DNA from: Pectobacterium aroidearum
GTDB taxonomy: Bacteria; Pseudomonadota; Gammaproteobacteria; Enterobacterales; Enterobacteriaceae
DNA: 64,000 bases
NCBI RefSeq assembly: GCF_041228105.1
Contig: NZ_CP166097.1
Location: 4,588,001-4,652,000 of the forward strand
Reading direction: 5' to 3'
Part shown: positions 44,948-52,987 of the stretch, in pieces
Position numbering within the stretch: the first letter of the stretch is position 1
Layout of the letters: each line of letters opens with the position of its first letter
The notes under the pieces: model-generated
Seen by the model: only the letters and a program-made list of their open reading frames with translations
Database searches by the model: none
Told to the model about the DNA's origin: nothing
Translations under genes and position numbers: made by a program

Positions 44948-46206
44948 GCACACCAATTGAAACCGCCTGGCAGTTGGCAAAAGCGCGTTACGCCAGCCTG
45001 AATATTGACGTAGAGGCCGCGCTGGAACAGCTCGATCAGATTCCGGTGTCAATGCACTGCTGGCAGGGTGACGATGTGGCCGGATTTGAGAACACCGGCG
45101 GGCCACTGACCGGCGGCATTCAGGCTACTGGCAACTACCCCGGCAAAGCGAGCACGCCGGATGAACTGCGTGCCGATCTGGAACAGGCCTTTGCGCTCAT
45201 TCCCGGCCCCAAACGGCTGAACCTGCACGCCATCTATCTGGAATCCGCACAGCCCGTCGCCCGTAATGAAATTGCCCCCGAGCACTTCCGCACCTGGGTT
45301 GAGTGGGCCAAACGCCACCAGCTCGGGCTGGATTTTAACCCGACCTGCTTCTCTCACTCGCTGAGCGCGGACGGCTTCACCCTGTCACACCCGGACGAAA
45401 AAGTACGCCGCTTCTGGATTGAGCACTGTCAGGCCAGCCGCCGGATTTCCGCCTACTTCGGTCGCGAACTCGGCACGCCGTCGGTGATGAACATCTGGGT
45501 GCCGGACGGCATGAAAGACTTGACCATCGATCGTCTGGCATTCCGTCAGCGGCTGCTCAGCGCGCTGGATGAGATCATCGCCGAGCCGCTCGATCAGGCG
45601 CACCATATTGACGCCGTAGAAAGTAAGCTGTTCGGAATCGGCGCGGAAAGTTTTACCGTCGGCTCCAACGAATTCTACCTCGGCTATGCAGCCAGCCGCG
45701 GCACCGCACTCTGTCTGGATGCCGGACACTTCCACCCGACCGAAGTCATTTCCGACAAAATCTCCAGTGCCATTCTGTACGTACCGCGTCTGCTGCTGCA
45801 CGTCAGCCGTCCGGTACGCTGGGACAGCGACCATGTGGTGCTGCTGGATGACGAAACGCAGGCCATCGCACACGAAATCGTACGCCATAAGCTGCTTAAT
45901 CGCGTGCATATCGGGCTCGACTTCTTTGATGCCTCGATCAACCGCATTGCCGCCTGGGTTATTGGCACGCGCAATATGAAGAAAGCTCTGCTGCGCGCGC
46001 TGCTGGAACCCACAGAAACGCTGCGCAAGCTGGAACAAAACGGCGATTACACCGCGCGTCTGGCTCTGCTGGAAGAGCAAAAATCGCTACCGTGGCAGGC
46101 CGTGTGGGAGCACTACTGCCAGCGTCATGACGTCATCCCAGGCAGCGAATGGCTGCAACAGGTGCGTCAGTATGAAGAAACCATCCTCACTCAACGTCAA
46201 GGGTAA
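44944..46206 (+). CDS. rhaA: L-rhamnose isomerase
   Basis: TIM-barrel isomerase converting L-rhamnose to L-rhamnulose using Mn2+. 420 aa (E. coli 419). Visible family blocks: [15 protein letters not shown] near residue 35, [39 protein letters not shown] and [12 protein letters not shown], which supply metal ligands. Starts within the last codon of rhaB. Confidence 0.96.
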   Translation: MSTPIETAWQLAKARYASLNIDVEAALEQLDQIPVSMHCWQGDDVAGFENTGGPLTGGIQATGNYPGKASTPDELRADLEQAFALIPGPKRLNLHAIYLESAQPVARNEIAPEHFRTWVEWAKRHQLGLDFNPTCFSHSLSADGFTLSHPDEKVRRFWIEHCQASRRISAYFGRELGTPSVMNIWVPDGMKDLTIDRLAFRQRLLSALDEIIAEPLDQAHHIDAVESKLFGIGAESFTVGSNEFYLGYAASRGTALCLDAGHFHPTEVISDKISSAILYVPRLLLHVSRPVRWDSDHVVLLDDETQAIAHEIVRHKLLNRVHIGLDFFDASINRIAAWVIGTRNMKKALLRALLEPTETLRKLEQNGDYTARLALLEEQKSLPWQAVWEHYCQRHDVIPGSEWLQQVRQYEETILTQRQG

Positions 46207-46210
46207 GAAT

Positions 46211-47035
46211 ATGCAAGCAATTCTCTCTTCCTGGTTTGTACAGGGAATGATTAAAGCCACCAGCGACATGTGGCTCAAAGGCTGGGACGAACGTAACGGC
46301 GGTAACGTCAGCCTGCGCCTGACGGCTGAGGATGTGACGCCTTATGAAAGCGATTTCTATCCGCAGCCGCGCCATGAGGCGCTATCACAGCCGATGCCGG
46401 CACTGGCAGACTGCTGGTTTATCGTCACCGGCTCCGGCAAATTTTTCCGCAACGTTCAGTTGGATCCAGCCGATTCGCTGGTGGTGTTGCAGGTTGATAG
46501 CGATGGCAAAGGCTATCGTATTTTCTGGGGCCTCACCAACGGCGGTCTGCCGACCTCTGAACTGGCTTCGCATTTCCAGTCGCACATTGTGCGTATGGGT
46601 GTGACCCACGGGCACGATCGCGTCATCATGCACTGCCACGCGACCAATCTGATCGCCCTGAGCTATGTGCTGGAGCTGGATACCGCTAAATTCACCCGTG
46701 AACTGTGGGAAGGCAGCACAGAGTGTCTGGTGGTCTTCCCGGACGGCGTGGGAATTGTGCCGTGGATGGTGCCGGGTACCGACGCCATTGGCGATGCCAC
46801 CTCCGAACAAATGCAGCGTCATTCGCTGGTGCTGTGGCCTTTCCACGGTATCTTCGGCACCGGTCCGACGCTGGACGACGCCTTCGGCCTGATCGATACC
46901 GCGGAAAAATCCGCCGAAGTGATGGTGAAAGTGAGATCGATGGGCGGTAAGAAGCAGACGATCTCGACCGAAGAGCTGATCGCACTGGGTAAACGTTTCG
47001 GCGTCACCCCTATGGAAGCCGCACTACGCGTGTAG
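46211..47035 (+). CDS. rhaD: Rhamnulose-1-phosphate aldolase
   Basis: Class II zinc aldolase splitting L-rhamnulose-1-phosphate into DHAP and L-lactaldehyde. 274 aa, same as E. coli. Catalytic E in [14 protein letters not shown] (E117) and zinc ligands in IMHCHATN (H141, H143) and further on H212. 5 bp after rhaA. Confidence 0.96.
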   Translation: MQAILSSWFVQGMIKATSDMWLKGWDERNGGNVSLRLTAEDVTPYESDFYPQPRHEALSQPMPALADCWFIVTGSGKFFRNVQLDPADSLVVLQVDSDGKGYRIFWGLTNGGLPTSELASHFQSHIVRMGVTHGHDRVIMHCHATNLIALSYVLELDTAKFTRELWEGSTECLVVFPDGVGIVPWMVPGTDAIGDATSEQMQRHSLVLWPFHGIFGTGPTLDDAFGLIDTAEKSAEVMVKVRSMGGKKQTISTEELIALGKRFGVTPMEAALRV

Positions 47036-47068
47036 TTCGTCTAACGTATCGCTTTCCTTCAGCCTCAA

Positions 47069-47096
47069 CCCGCCACGGCATCCGCGTCGTGGCGGG
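47069..47096 (+). promoter_or_regulatory. Hairpin between rhaD and rhaM
   Basis: CCCGCCACG pairs with CGTGGCGGG over 9 bp with a 10-nt loop. No T tract follows. Could stabilise the upstream mRNA or limit expression of rhaM relative to rhaBAD. Confidence 0.5.
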
Positions 47097-47123
47097 CAGC
47101 CAACGATTACGGGGGATTCATCC

Positions 47124-47438
47124 ATGTTGCGTAAGGCTTTTGTGATGTCGGTTTTTCCTGACTGCCACGACGACTACCAGCGTCGCCACAATCCTATCTG
47201 GCCGGAACTGGCCGAAGTGCTGAAAAATCACGGCGCGCACCACTACAGTATCTTTCTGGATAAACAGCGCAATCTGCTATTTGGCTATGTGGAAGTCGAA
47301 TCCGAAGCGCGCTGGGAAGCGATTGCGCAAACGGAAGTCTGCCAGCGCTGGTGGAAATACATGAGCGACGTAATGCCTTCCAATCCCGATAACAGCCCGG
47401 TCAGTGAAGCGCTGGAACCCGTGTTCTATCTGGACTAA
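47124..47438 (+). CDS. rhaM: L-rhamnose mutarotase
   Basis: 104 aa, same as E. coli RhaM. Dimeric ferredoxin-like enzyme that interconverts alpha and beta anomers of L-rhamnose. [29 protein letters not shown] and the final [26 protein letters not shown] are diagnostic. Closes the rhaBADM operon. Confidence 0.95.
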   Translation: MLRKAFVMSVFPDCHDDYQRRHNPIWPELAEVLKNHGAHHYSIFLDKQRNLLFGYVEVESEARWEAIAQTEVCQRWWKYMSDVMPSNPDNSPVSEALEPVFYLD

Positions 47439-47459
47439 CGCATACTAGACATCATCGTG

Positions 47460-47482
47460 CAGCGGTAACGACATTACCGCTG
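47460..47482 (+). terminator. Hairpin terminator of rhaBADM
   Basis: Perfect 9-bp stem CAGCGGTAA/TTACCGCTG with CGACA loop, 21 bp after the rhaM stop. T tract is weak, but position is right. Confidence 0.6.
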
Positions 47483-47568
47483 TGTCATTATGGTTGAAGA
47501 AATAAAAAGAAATAATTTGTCATTTAACTAATGAATCCTGTTACTTATTATCATTATTTTTAAGTCAC

Positions 47569-47693
<125 letters not shown>

Positions 47694-47928
47694 AAATAAT
47701 TAACAATTATTGATGGCTATCACATTTTATTTCTCTTATTTGTGAATAGTCCACTTCTTGTATTAAAAATAAAAATTTTTATTAAAACAATGTTTAACAA
47801 CCACCCTTTCCATCTAAAACAAATCCACACAAAAACAAAAATAATCGAAATTTAGTATCGCCAAAATGCATACAGTTATTATTAAATTCCGTTTATACCC
47901 CCTACTCTCTTTATCGAATTACACATTA

Positions 47929-47955
47929 TAAAGATCTTATTTTATTTGCCGTTAT
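47929..47955 (+). promoter_or_regulatory. Sigma28 (FliA)-type promoter of the first chemoreceptor
   Basis: TAAA (47929-47932), a 15-nt spacer and GCCGTTAT (47948-47955), 6 of 8 matching GCCGATAA. 38 bp upstream of the ATG. Spacer length is exactly consensus. Confidence 0.7.
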
Positions 47956-47993
47956 CACTATTACCTTCTCTCTAATAATCAATAAGAACCGCG

Positions 47994-49571
47994 ATGAAAT
48001 TCTCTCAACTCACAGTGTTCTCCAAGTTATTACTCGGATTTTCCGTCCTGATAGCCATGATGTTGCTATTAGGGGTGGTTTCACTACTCCAGCTTAGCGT
48101 TAATAATAGTCGTATTGATGAATTAAGCAGCAGCAGCCTGCCCGGCGTGCGATATAGTCTGGAAATGCGCGGCGTATTGTCTGAAACACGTTTGCAGCAA
48201 ATACAGTATATCGACTCCAAAACCCCCGAGGAGCGCGAAGGCCACCGCAAAGAATTACTGCAAAACGCCGATGCTTTCCTTGCCGCGTTTAAGAATTACC
48301 AAACCGTTGCCAACAGCGAGGATAAAAAAGCGCTGATTAAGGTGATTGGCGATAATTTCTCTGGTTTTAACTCCGTCAATGCCACGCTGATTGATACCGT
48401 TAACCGGGGCGATCTGGCGGAAGCGAGTAGAATCAGCGGCGCAAATTCCTCCAAATATCGTAGCCAGCTAATGAAAGATCTGGCGAAGCTGGTCGAAATG
48501 GAAGTGGCGACGGCAAAAAATATCGTCGACGGTGCCAATTCGACGTATCGGACGTCACAATACTATGTATGGGGACTGTTGCTACTCGCTCTGCTGACGA
48601 CAGCCGTTATCGCCACCATTATCTCACGTAATATTTCACGCCAGCTCGGCGGCGACCCGCATTACGCTCAGGAAATCATGACCGAGATTGCTTCCGGTAA
48701 TCTCACAACAGAGATCAAGCTACGTCAGGGGGATAACAGCAGCCTGCTGGCGTCCATCAACCACATGAATCGGCAGTTGGTGAACACCGTACACACCATC
48801 ATGAACGGCAGCGAATCCATCACGCTAGCATCCAGTGAGATTGCTCAGGGCAACAGCGACCTGTCGCAGCGTACCGAAGAGCAGGCAGCTTCGCTGATTC
48901 AGGCATCGGCCAATATGCAGCAACTGACGCACACCGTGCGCCAGAATGCGGATAACGCCAAAGAAGCCAGCCAACTGGCACAGCAAACCTCGGAAACGGC
49001 CTCTCAGGGTGGGCTTATCGTGGACGACATGCTCAAGCGGATGCATGAGATTTCCGATAGCTCGCAGAAGATCGTCGACATTATCGCCGTGATCGAAGGG
49101 ATTGCCTTCCAGACCAATATCCTTGCACTGAACGCGGCAGTAGAAGCGGCCAGAGCGGGTAGCGAAGGGAAAGGCTTTGCCGTCGTGGCAGGCGAAGTAC
49201 GGACGCTGGCACAGAAGAGCGCCAACGCCGCCAAGGAGATCAAAACGCTGATCGAAGGCACCGTTGAGAAGATTACCGACGGCTCCGCGCGGGCAGACAA
49301 AGCCAGCCAGGCGATGTCGGAAATTGTGCAATCGGTGAAAAAGGTCACCGATATCGTGGCGGAAATTTCTCAAGCTTCCAACGAACAGCACATCGGCATC
49401 AAAGAGATTAGCGTGGCAGTAGAACAAATGGATCGGGTTACCCAGCAGAACGCAGCGCTGGTTGAAGAATCCGCCACGGCAGCCCATGCGATGACGGAAC
49501 AGGGGGAGCAACTGCGCGATGCGGTTCGTTTCTTCAAAGTCAATCAGGACCACTTACTGAGAATTCATTAA
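47994..49571 (+). CDS. Methyl-accepting chemotaxis protein (4HB sensor type)
   Basis: 525 aa inner-membrane chemoreceptor. TM1 about 10-33, a periplasmic four-helix-bundle-like sensor (about 34-188), TM2 about 190-212, HAMP about 213-265, and cytoplasmic signalling domain with hairpin tip EGIAFQTNILALNAAVEAARAGSEGKGFAVVAGEV near 365. No C-terminal NWETF-type pentapeptide, so it should depend on other receptors for CheR/CheB docking. Ligand unknown. Preceded by a FliA-type promoter and closed by a strong hairpin. Confidence 0.92.
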   Translation: MKFSQLTVFSKLLLGFSVLIAMMLLLGVVSLLQLSVNNSRIDELSSSSLPGVRYSLEMRGVLSETRLQQIQYIDSKTPEEREGHRKELLQNADAFLAAFKNYQTVANSEDKKALIKVIGDNFSGFNSVNATLIDTVNRGDLAEASRISGANSSKYRSQLMKDLAKLVEMEVATAKNIVDGANSTYRTSQYYVWGLLLLALLTTAVIATIISRNISRQLGGDPHYAQEIMTEIASGNLTTEIKLRQGDNSSLLASINHMNRQLVNTVHTIMNGSESITLASSEIAQGNSDLSQRTEEQAASLIQASANMQQLTHTVRQNADNAKEASQLAQQTSETASQGGLIVDDMLKRMHEISDSSQKIVDIIAVIEGIAFQTNILALNAAVEAARAGSEGKGFAVVAGEVRTLAQKSANAAKEIKTLIEGTVEKITDGSARADKASQAMSEIVQSVKKVTDIVAEISQASNEQHIGIKEISVAVEQMDRVTQQNAALVEESATAAHAMTEQGEQLRDAVRFFKVNQDHLLRIH

Positions 49572-49578
49572 TTCTCAT

Positions 49579-49616
49579 CTGCCCCGTTGGCTACCCAGCG
49601 GGGCAGTACATTTTTC
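49579..49616 (+). terminator. Terminator of the first chemoreceptor gene
   Basis: 12-bp stem CTGCCCCGTTGG/CCAGCGGGGCAG (one G-U pair) with a 4-nt loop, followed shortly by ATTTTTCC. 7 bp past the stop. Confidence 0.85.
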
Positions 49617-49879
49617 CGATCGCTACGGCTTCTGATCCCATCCCTTCCGAGCGCCTCACCCACGGCAGTGCTATACGCCGTAGCAGCGCCTGCTGACAGA
49701 CGACAAGCACATTCAATCTGACTCATGAACAAACGTTGACGTGCGGTTTAGGCAAACAAGGTTATTGTTGCACCACTACACTATGAGTTCTGTTTCTAAT
49801 ACTCAATTCTATGACCCTGTTTCGTCAGCCGACGATGCGGTCTATTTAATATCTCGCCGCACGGCGATAAGGAGACAAC

Positions 49880-49927
49880 ATGGACGAGCACCCTAGATGG
49901 CCCGGTAAACCGCATCCGTTAGAATAA
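49880..49927 (+). CDS. mgtL: MgtL-like leader peptide, MDEHPRWPGKPHPLE
   Basis: 15-codon frame with an AAGGAG ribosome-binding site 5 bp upstream, 145 bp before mgtA. It has the acidic N-terminal residues and four prolines typical in kind of the Salmonella MgtL peptide, whose translation in low Mg2+ or low proline controls mRNA folding and Rho access to mgtA. Sequence is not identical to MgtL. Spacing and context make it a good candidate leader peptide; it is too short for standard gene calling. Confidence 0.7.
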   Translation: MDEHPRWPGKPHPLE

Positions 49928-50072
49928 GGACCGTCTTCTTCCCCGACCTCTCTGTTCTCTCTGCCTGCGCCGTTTACCTCCCTTAATACCTTTATTTTTC
50001 TCCGCTTTACGTCCCTTTATCCGGGATGCGCGCCCGTGCGTGGCGGACAGGCTACATTAAGAGAGCAGTATC
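49928..50072 (+). promoter_or_regulatory. mgtA 5' leader (candidate Mg2+-responsive region)
   Basis: C/T-rich, relatively unstructured stretch after the leader peptide (CTTCTTCCCCGACCTCTCTG style) followed by a GC-rich stem region around 50020-50050. Such a C-rich, G-poor run is the sort of sequence Rho loads on. In Salmonella the mgtA leader acts as a Mg2+-sensing attenuator. The whole leader from the presumed start near 49790 is about 280 nt, close to the Salmonella length. Confidence 0.55.
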
Positions 50073-52784
50073 ATGACCGATATGATCACGCAAACGGGGT
50101 ATCGCCGCGCCCGTAAAACCCCCACGGCCACCTTTGCGATTGCCCGCGAGGCACAAAACAGCCTCGATCAAACGCTGGCTAACCTGAATACCCATCTGCA
50201 TGGTTTAAGCCATGATGACGTTATTGAACGTCAGCAGACCTATGGCGAAAACCGCGTCGCCCATGAGAAAGCGCCGCACGCGCTGGTGCAGTTGGCTGCC
50301 GCCTTTAATAACCCGTTTATTTACGTACTGACAGCGCTGGCCGCTATCAGCTTTTTCACCGATTACTGGCTACCGCTGCGCCATAACGAAGAGACGTCAC
50401 TCACCGGTGTGATCATCATTCTGGTAATGGTGAGCCTGAGCGGCCTGCTGCGCTTCTGGCAGGAGTTTCGCACCAATAAAGCCGCAGAAGCGCTGAAATC
50501 CATGGTGCGGACAACGGCTACCGTACTGCGTCGCCCTCACGCCAGTGCCACGGCCGTCATGCAGGAAATTCCGCTTCAGCAGTTGGTGCCCGGCGATATG
50601 CTGTTCCTCTCCGCTGGCGATATGGTGCCTGCGGATGTCCGGCTGGTGGAATCACGCGATCTGTTCGTCAGTCAGGCGGTACTGACCGGTGAATCGCTGC
50701 CGATCGAAAAATATGACGTGTTCAGCGATATCAGCGCCAAAGGCTCTCAGCCTACTGGCTGCGTCGGCGAAAGCGATCTGCTGGCGTTATCCAATATCTG
50801 CCTGATGGGAACCAACATTTCCAGCGGTACGGCAACCGCCATCGTCGTAGCGACGGGTAGCCATACCTACTTTGGCTCGCTGGCAAAATCTATCGTCGGC
50901 ACCCGTTCCCAAACCGCCTTCGATCGCGGCGTGAACAGCGTAAGCTGGCTGTTGATCCGCTTTATGATCGTGATGGTGCCCATCGTGTTGCTGATTAACG
51001 GTTTCACCAAAGGCGACTGGATGGAGGCCAGCCTGTTTGCGCTGGCGATCGCGGTTGGCCTGACGCCGGAAATGCTGCCGATGATTGTCTCCTCCAATCT
51101 GGCAAAAGGCGCGATTGCCATGGCGCGGCGTAAAGTGGTGGTTAAACGACTAAACGCCATTCAGAACTTTGGTGCGATGGATGTGCTATGCACCGATAAA
51201 ACCGGCACGTTAACGCAGGATCGCATCATCCTCGAGCATCACCTGAATACGCAGGGCCAGGTCGATGAGAGCGTGCTGCAACTCGCCTGGCTCAACAGCG
51301 CGCATCAGAGCGGCATGAAAAACCTGATGGATCAGGCCATCATGCAGTTTGGTCGCCATAACCCCGCCATTGCCGCGCTGGGCCGCTACCGCAAAATCGA
51401 TGAGCTGCCGTTTGATTTTATTCGCCGTTGCCTGTCCATCATCGTTGCGGATGAACACGACCAGCAACGCCTGATTTGCAAAGGCGCAGTAGAAGAAATG
51501 CTGTCTGTCGCCACACACGTCAATGAAAACGGGCAGCGCTATGAACTGGACGATGAACGCCGCAACACGCTGAAAATGCTGGCAGAAAACTACAATCAGC
51601 AAGGGTTTCGCGTGCTGATGATCGGCACCCGTGAACTGAGTCCGGTAGGCAGCACGCTGCCGCTCAGCGCTGAGGATGAACGTGACCTGACCATCTGCGG
51701 CCTGCTGACGTTTCTCGATCCGCCGAAAGAAAGTGCCTCTGCCGCCATTCGTGCCCTGCATGAAAACGGTGTGACGGTGAAAGTTCTGACGGGCGACAAC
51801 GCGATTATTACCAGCAAGATCTGTCGCGATGTCGGGCTGGAACCGGGTGAGGTACTGGAAGGGAATGCTATTGATGCACTCAGCGATGAACAGCTCGGCG
51901 TTCTGGTGGAACAGCGCACCATTTTTGCCCGGCTGACGCCGCTACAAAAATCTCGCGTGCTGAAAGCCCTGCAAGGCAATGATCATACGGTCGGCTTTTT
52001 AGGCGACGGTATCAACGATGCCCCCGCCCTGCGTGATGCCGACATCGGGATTTCTGTCGATACCGGCACGGATATCGCCAAAGAGTCGGCCGATATCATT
52101 CTGCTGGAAAAGAACCTGATGGTGCTGGAAGAAGGCGTCATCAAAGGGCGAGAAACGTTCGGTAATATCATCAAATACCTGAACATGACCGCCAGTTCCA
52201 ACTTCGGCAACGTGTTTTCAGTGCTGGTCGCTAGCGCCTTTATTCCGTTCTTACCGATGCTGGCGATCCATCTGCTGATTCAGAACCTGATGTATGACAT
52301 TTCCCAGCTGTCGCTGCCGTGGGACAAAATGGATAAGGAATTCCTGCGTAAACCACGTAAATGGGATGCCAAAAATATCGGTCGCTTCATGCTGTGTATC
52401 GGACCGACGTCATCGATTTTTGATATCACCACCTACGCGCTGATGTGGTTCGTGTTTGCCGCTAACAGCGTGGAGCATCAGGCGTTATTCCAGTCAGGCT
52501 GGTTCGTTGAGGGGTTGTTGTCACAAACGCTGGTCGTACACATGCTGCGTACCCAAAAAATCCCGTTCATTCAAAGCACTGCGGCGCTGCCGGTGATGTT
52601 GATGACTGGGCTGGTGATGGCGATGGGCATCTACCTGCCGTTCTCTCCACTGGGGCCGCTGGTCGGGTTGCAGCCGCTACCGTGGGAATATTTCCCCTGG
52701 CTGGCCGCCACGCTGATTGGCTACTGCACCGTCGCACAACTGGTCAAACGCGCCTATATCCGCCGCTTCGGCCAATGGTTCTGA
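50073..52784 (+). CDS. mgtA: Magnesium-importing P-type ATPase MgtA
   Basis: P3B-type ATPase that imports Mg2+ across the inner membrane. 903 aa (E. coli 898). Actuator motif LTGESLPIEK near 204, phosphorylation motif DKTGTLTQD near 375, hinge GDGINDAPAL near 644, and ten hydrophobic segments including EML-type membrane motif GLTPEMLPMIV. Preceded by a 280-nt leader with an MgtL-like peptide, so it is likely regulated by Mg2+ through transcription attenuation and probably PhoP. Monocistronic, with a hairpin downstream. Confidence 0.96.
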   Translation: MTDMITQTGYRRARKTPTATFAIAREAQNSLDQTLANLNTHLHGLSHDDVIERQQTYGENRVAHEKAPHALVQLAAAFNNPFIYVLTALAAISFFTDYWLPLRHNEETSLTGVIIILVMVSLSGLLRFWQEFRTNKAAEALKSMVRTTATVLRRPHASATAVMQEIPLQQLVPGDMLFLSAGDMVPADVRLVESRDLFVSQAVLTGESLPIEKYDVFSDISAKGSQPTGCVGESDLLALSNICLMGTNISSGTATAIVVATGSHTYFGSLAKSIVGTRSQTAFDRGVNSVSWLLIRFMIVMVPIVLLINGFTKGDWMEASLFALAIAVGLTPEMLPMIVSSNLAKGAIAMARRKVVVKRLNAIQNFGAMDVLCTDKTGTLTQDRIILEHHLNTQGQVDESVLQLAWLNSAHQSGMKNLMDQAIMQFGRHNPAIAALGRYRKIDELPFDFIRRCLSIIVADEHDQQRLICKGAVEEMLSVATHVNENGQRYELDDERRNTLKMLAENYNQQGFRVLMIGTRELSPVGSTLPLSAEDERDLTICGLLTFLDPPKESASAAIRALHENGVTVKVLTGDNAIITSKICRDVGLEPGEVLEGNAIDALSDEQLGVLVEQRTIFARLTPLQKSRVLKALQGNDHTVGFLGDGINDAPALRDADIGISVDTGTDIAKESADIILLEKNLMVLEEGVIKGRETFGNIIKYLNMTASSNFGNVFSVLVASAFIPFLPMLAIHLLIQNLMYDISQLSLPWDKMDKEFLRKPRKWDAKNIGRFMLCIGPTSSIFDITTYALMWFVFAANSVEHQALFQSGWFVEGLLSQTLVVHMLRTQKIPFIQSTAALPVMLMTGLVMAMGIYLPFSPLGPLVGLQPLPWEYFPWLAATLIGYCTVAQLVKRAYIRRFGQWF

Positions 52785-52804
52785 TCCCTTCTTTACCTCT
52801 TCAC

Positions 52805-52826
52805 GGCGGGTGCACAGTCACCCGCC
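52805..52826 (+). terminator. Hairpin after mgtA
   Basis: Perfect 8-bp stem GGCGGGTG/CACCCGCC with CACAGT loop, 20 bp past the mgtA stop. No T tract. Confidence 0.6.
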
Positions 52827-52987
52827 TAATAGAATCACAAAAATGCTGATGAGAAAGCGCGAATTACATACAAAAGTCATCGTTTAATTCAGCAAACAAT
52901 CACGACACGATAGGTCAGTATTTAAGCTGTCACAAAAATTTGATACTTCACATATGGACGATGGTAATCGGGAAAAGGAGTTACACG

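Noticed and set aside
45385..46080. 231-codon open frame antisense to rhaA
   Set aside because: Fully covered by rhaA, which has clear motifs and length. Histidine- and glutamine-rich shadow sequence.
48825..49553. 242-codon frame antisense to the first chemoreceptor
   Set aside because: Shadow of the conserved signalling domain; a similar frame appears opposite the second chemoreceptor.
49741..49765. Possible PhoP box upstream of mgtA
   Set aside because: GGTTTA and GGTTAT are 15 bp apart rather than the usual 11, so the match is too weak to call.
52785..52987. KdgR or CRP site before the secreted enzyme
   Set aside because: Only half-sites with wrong spacing were found.
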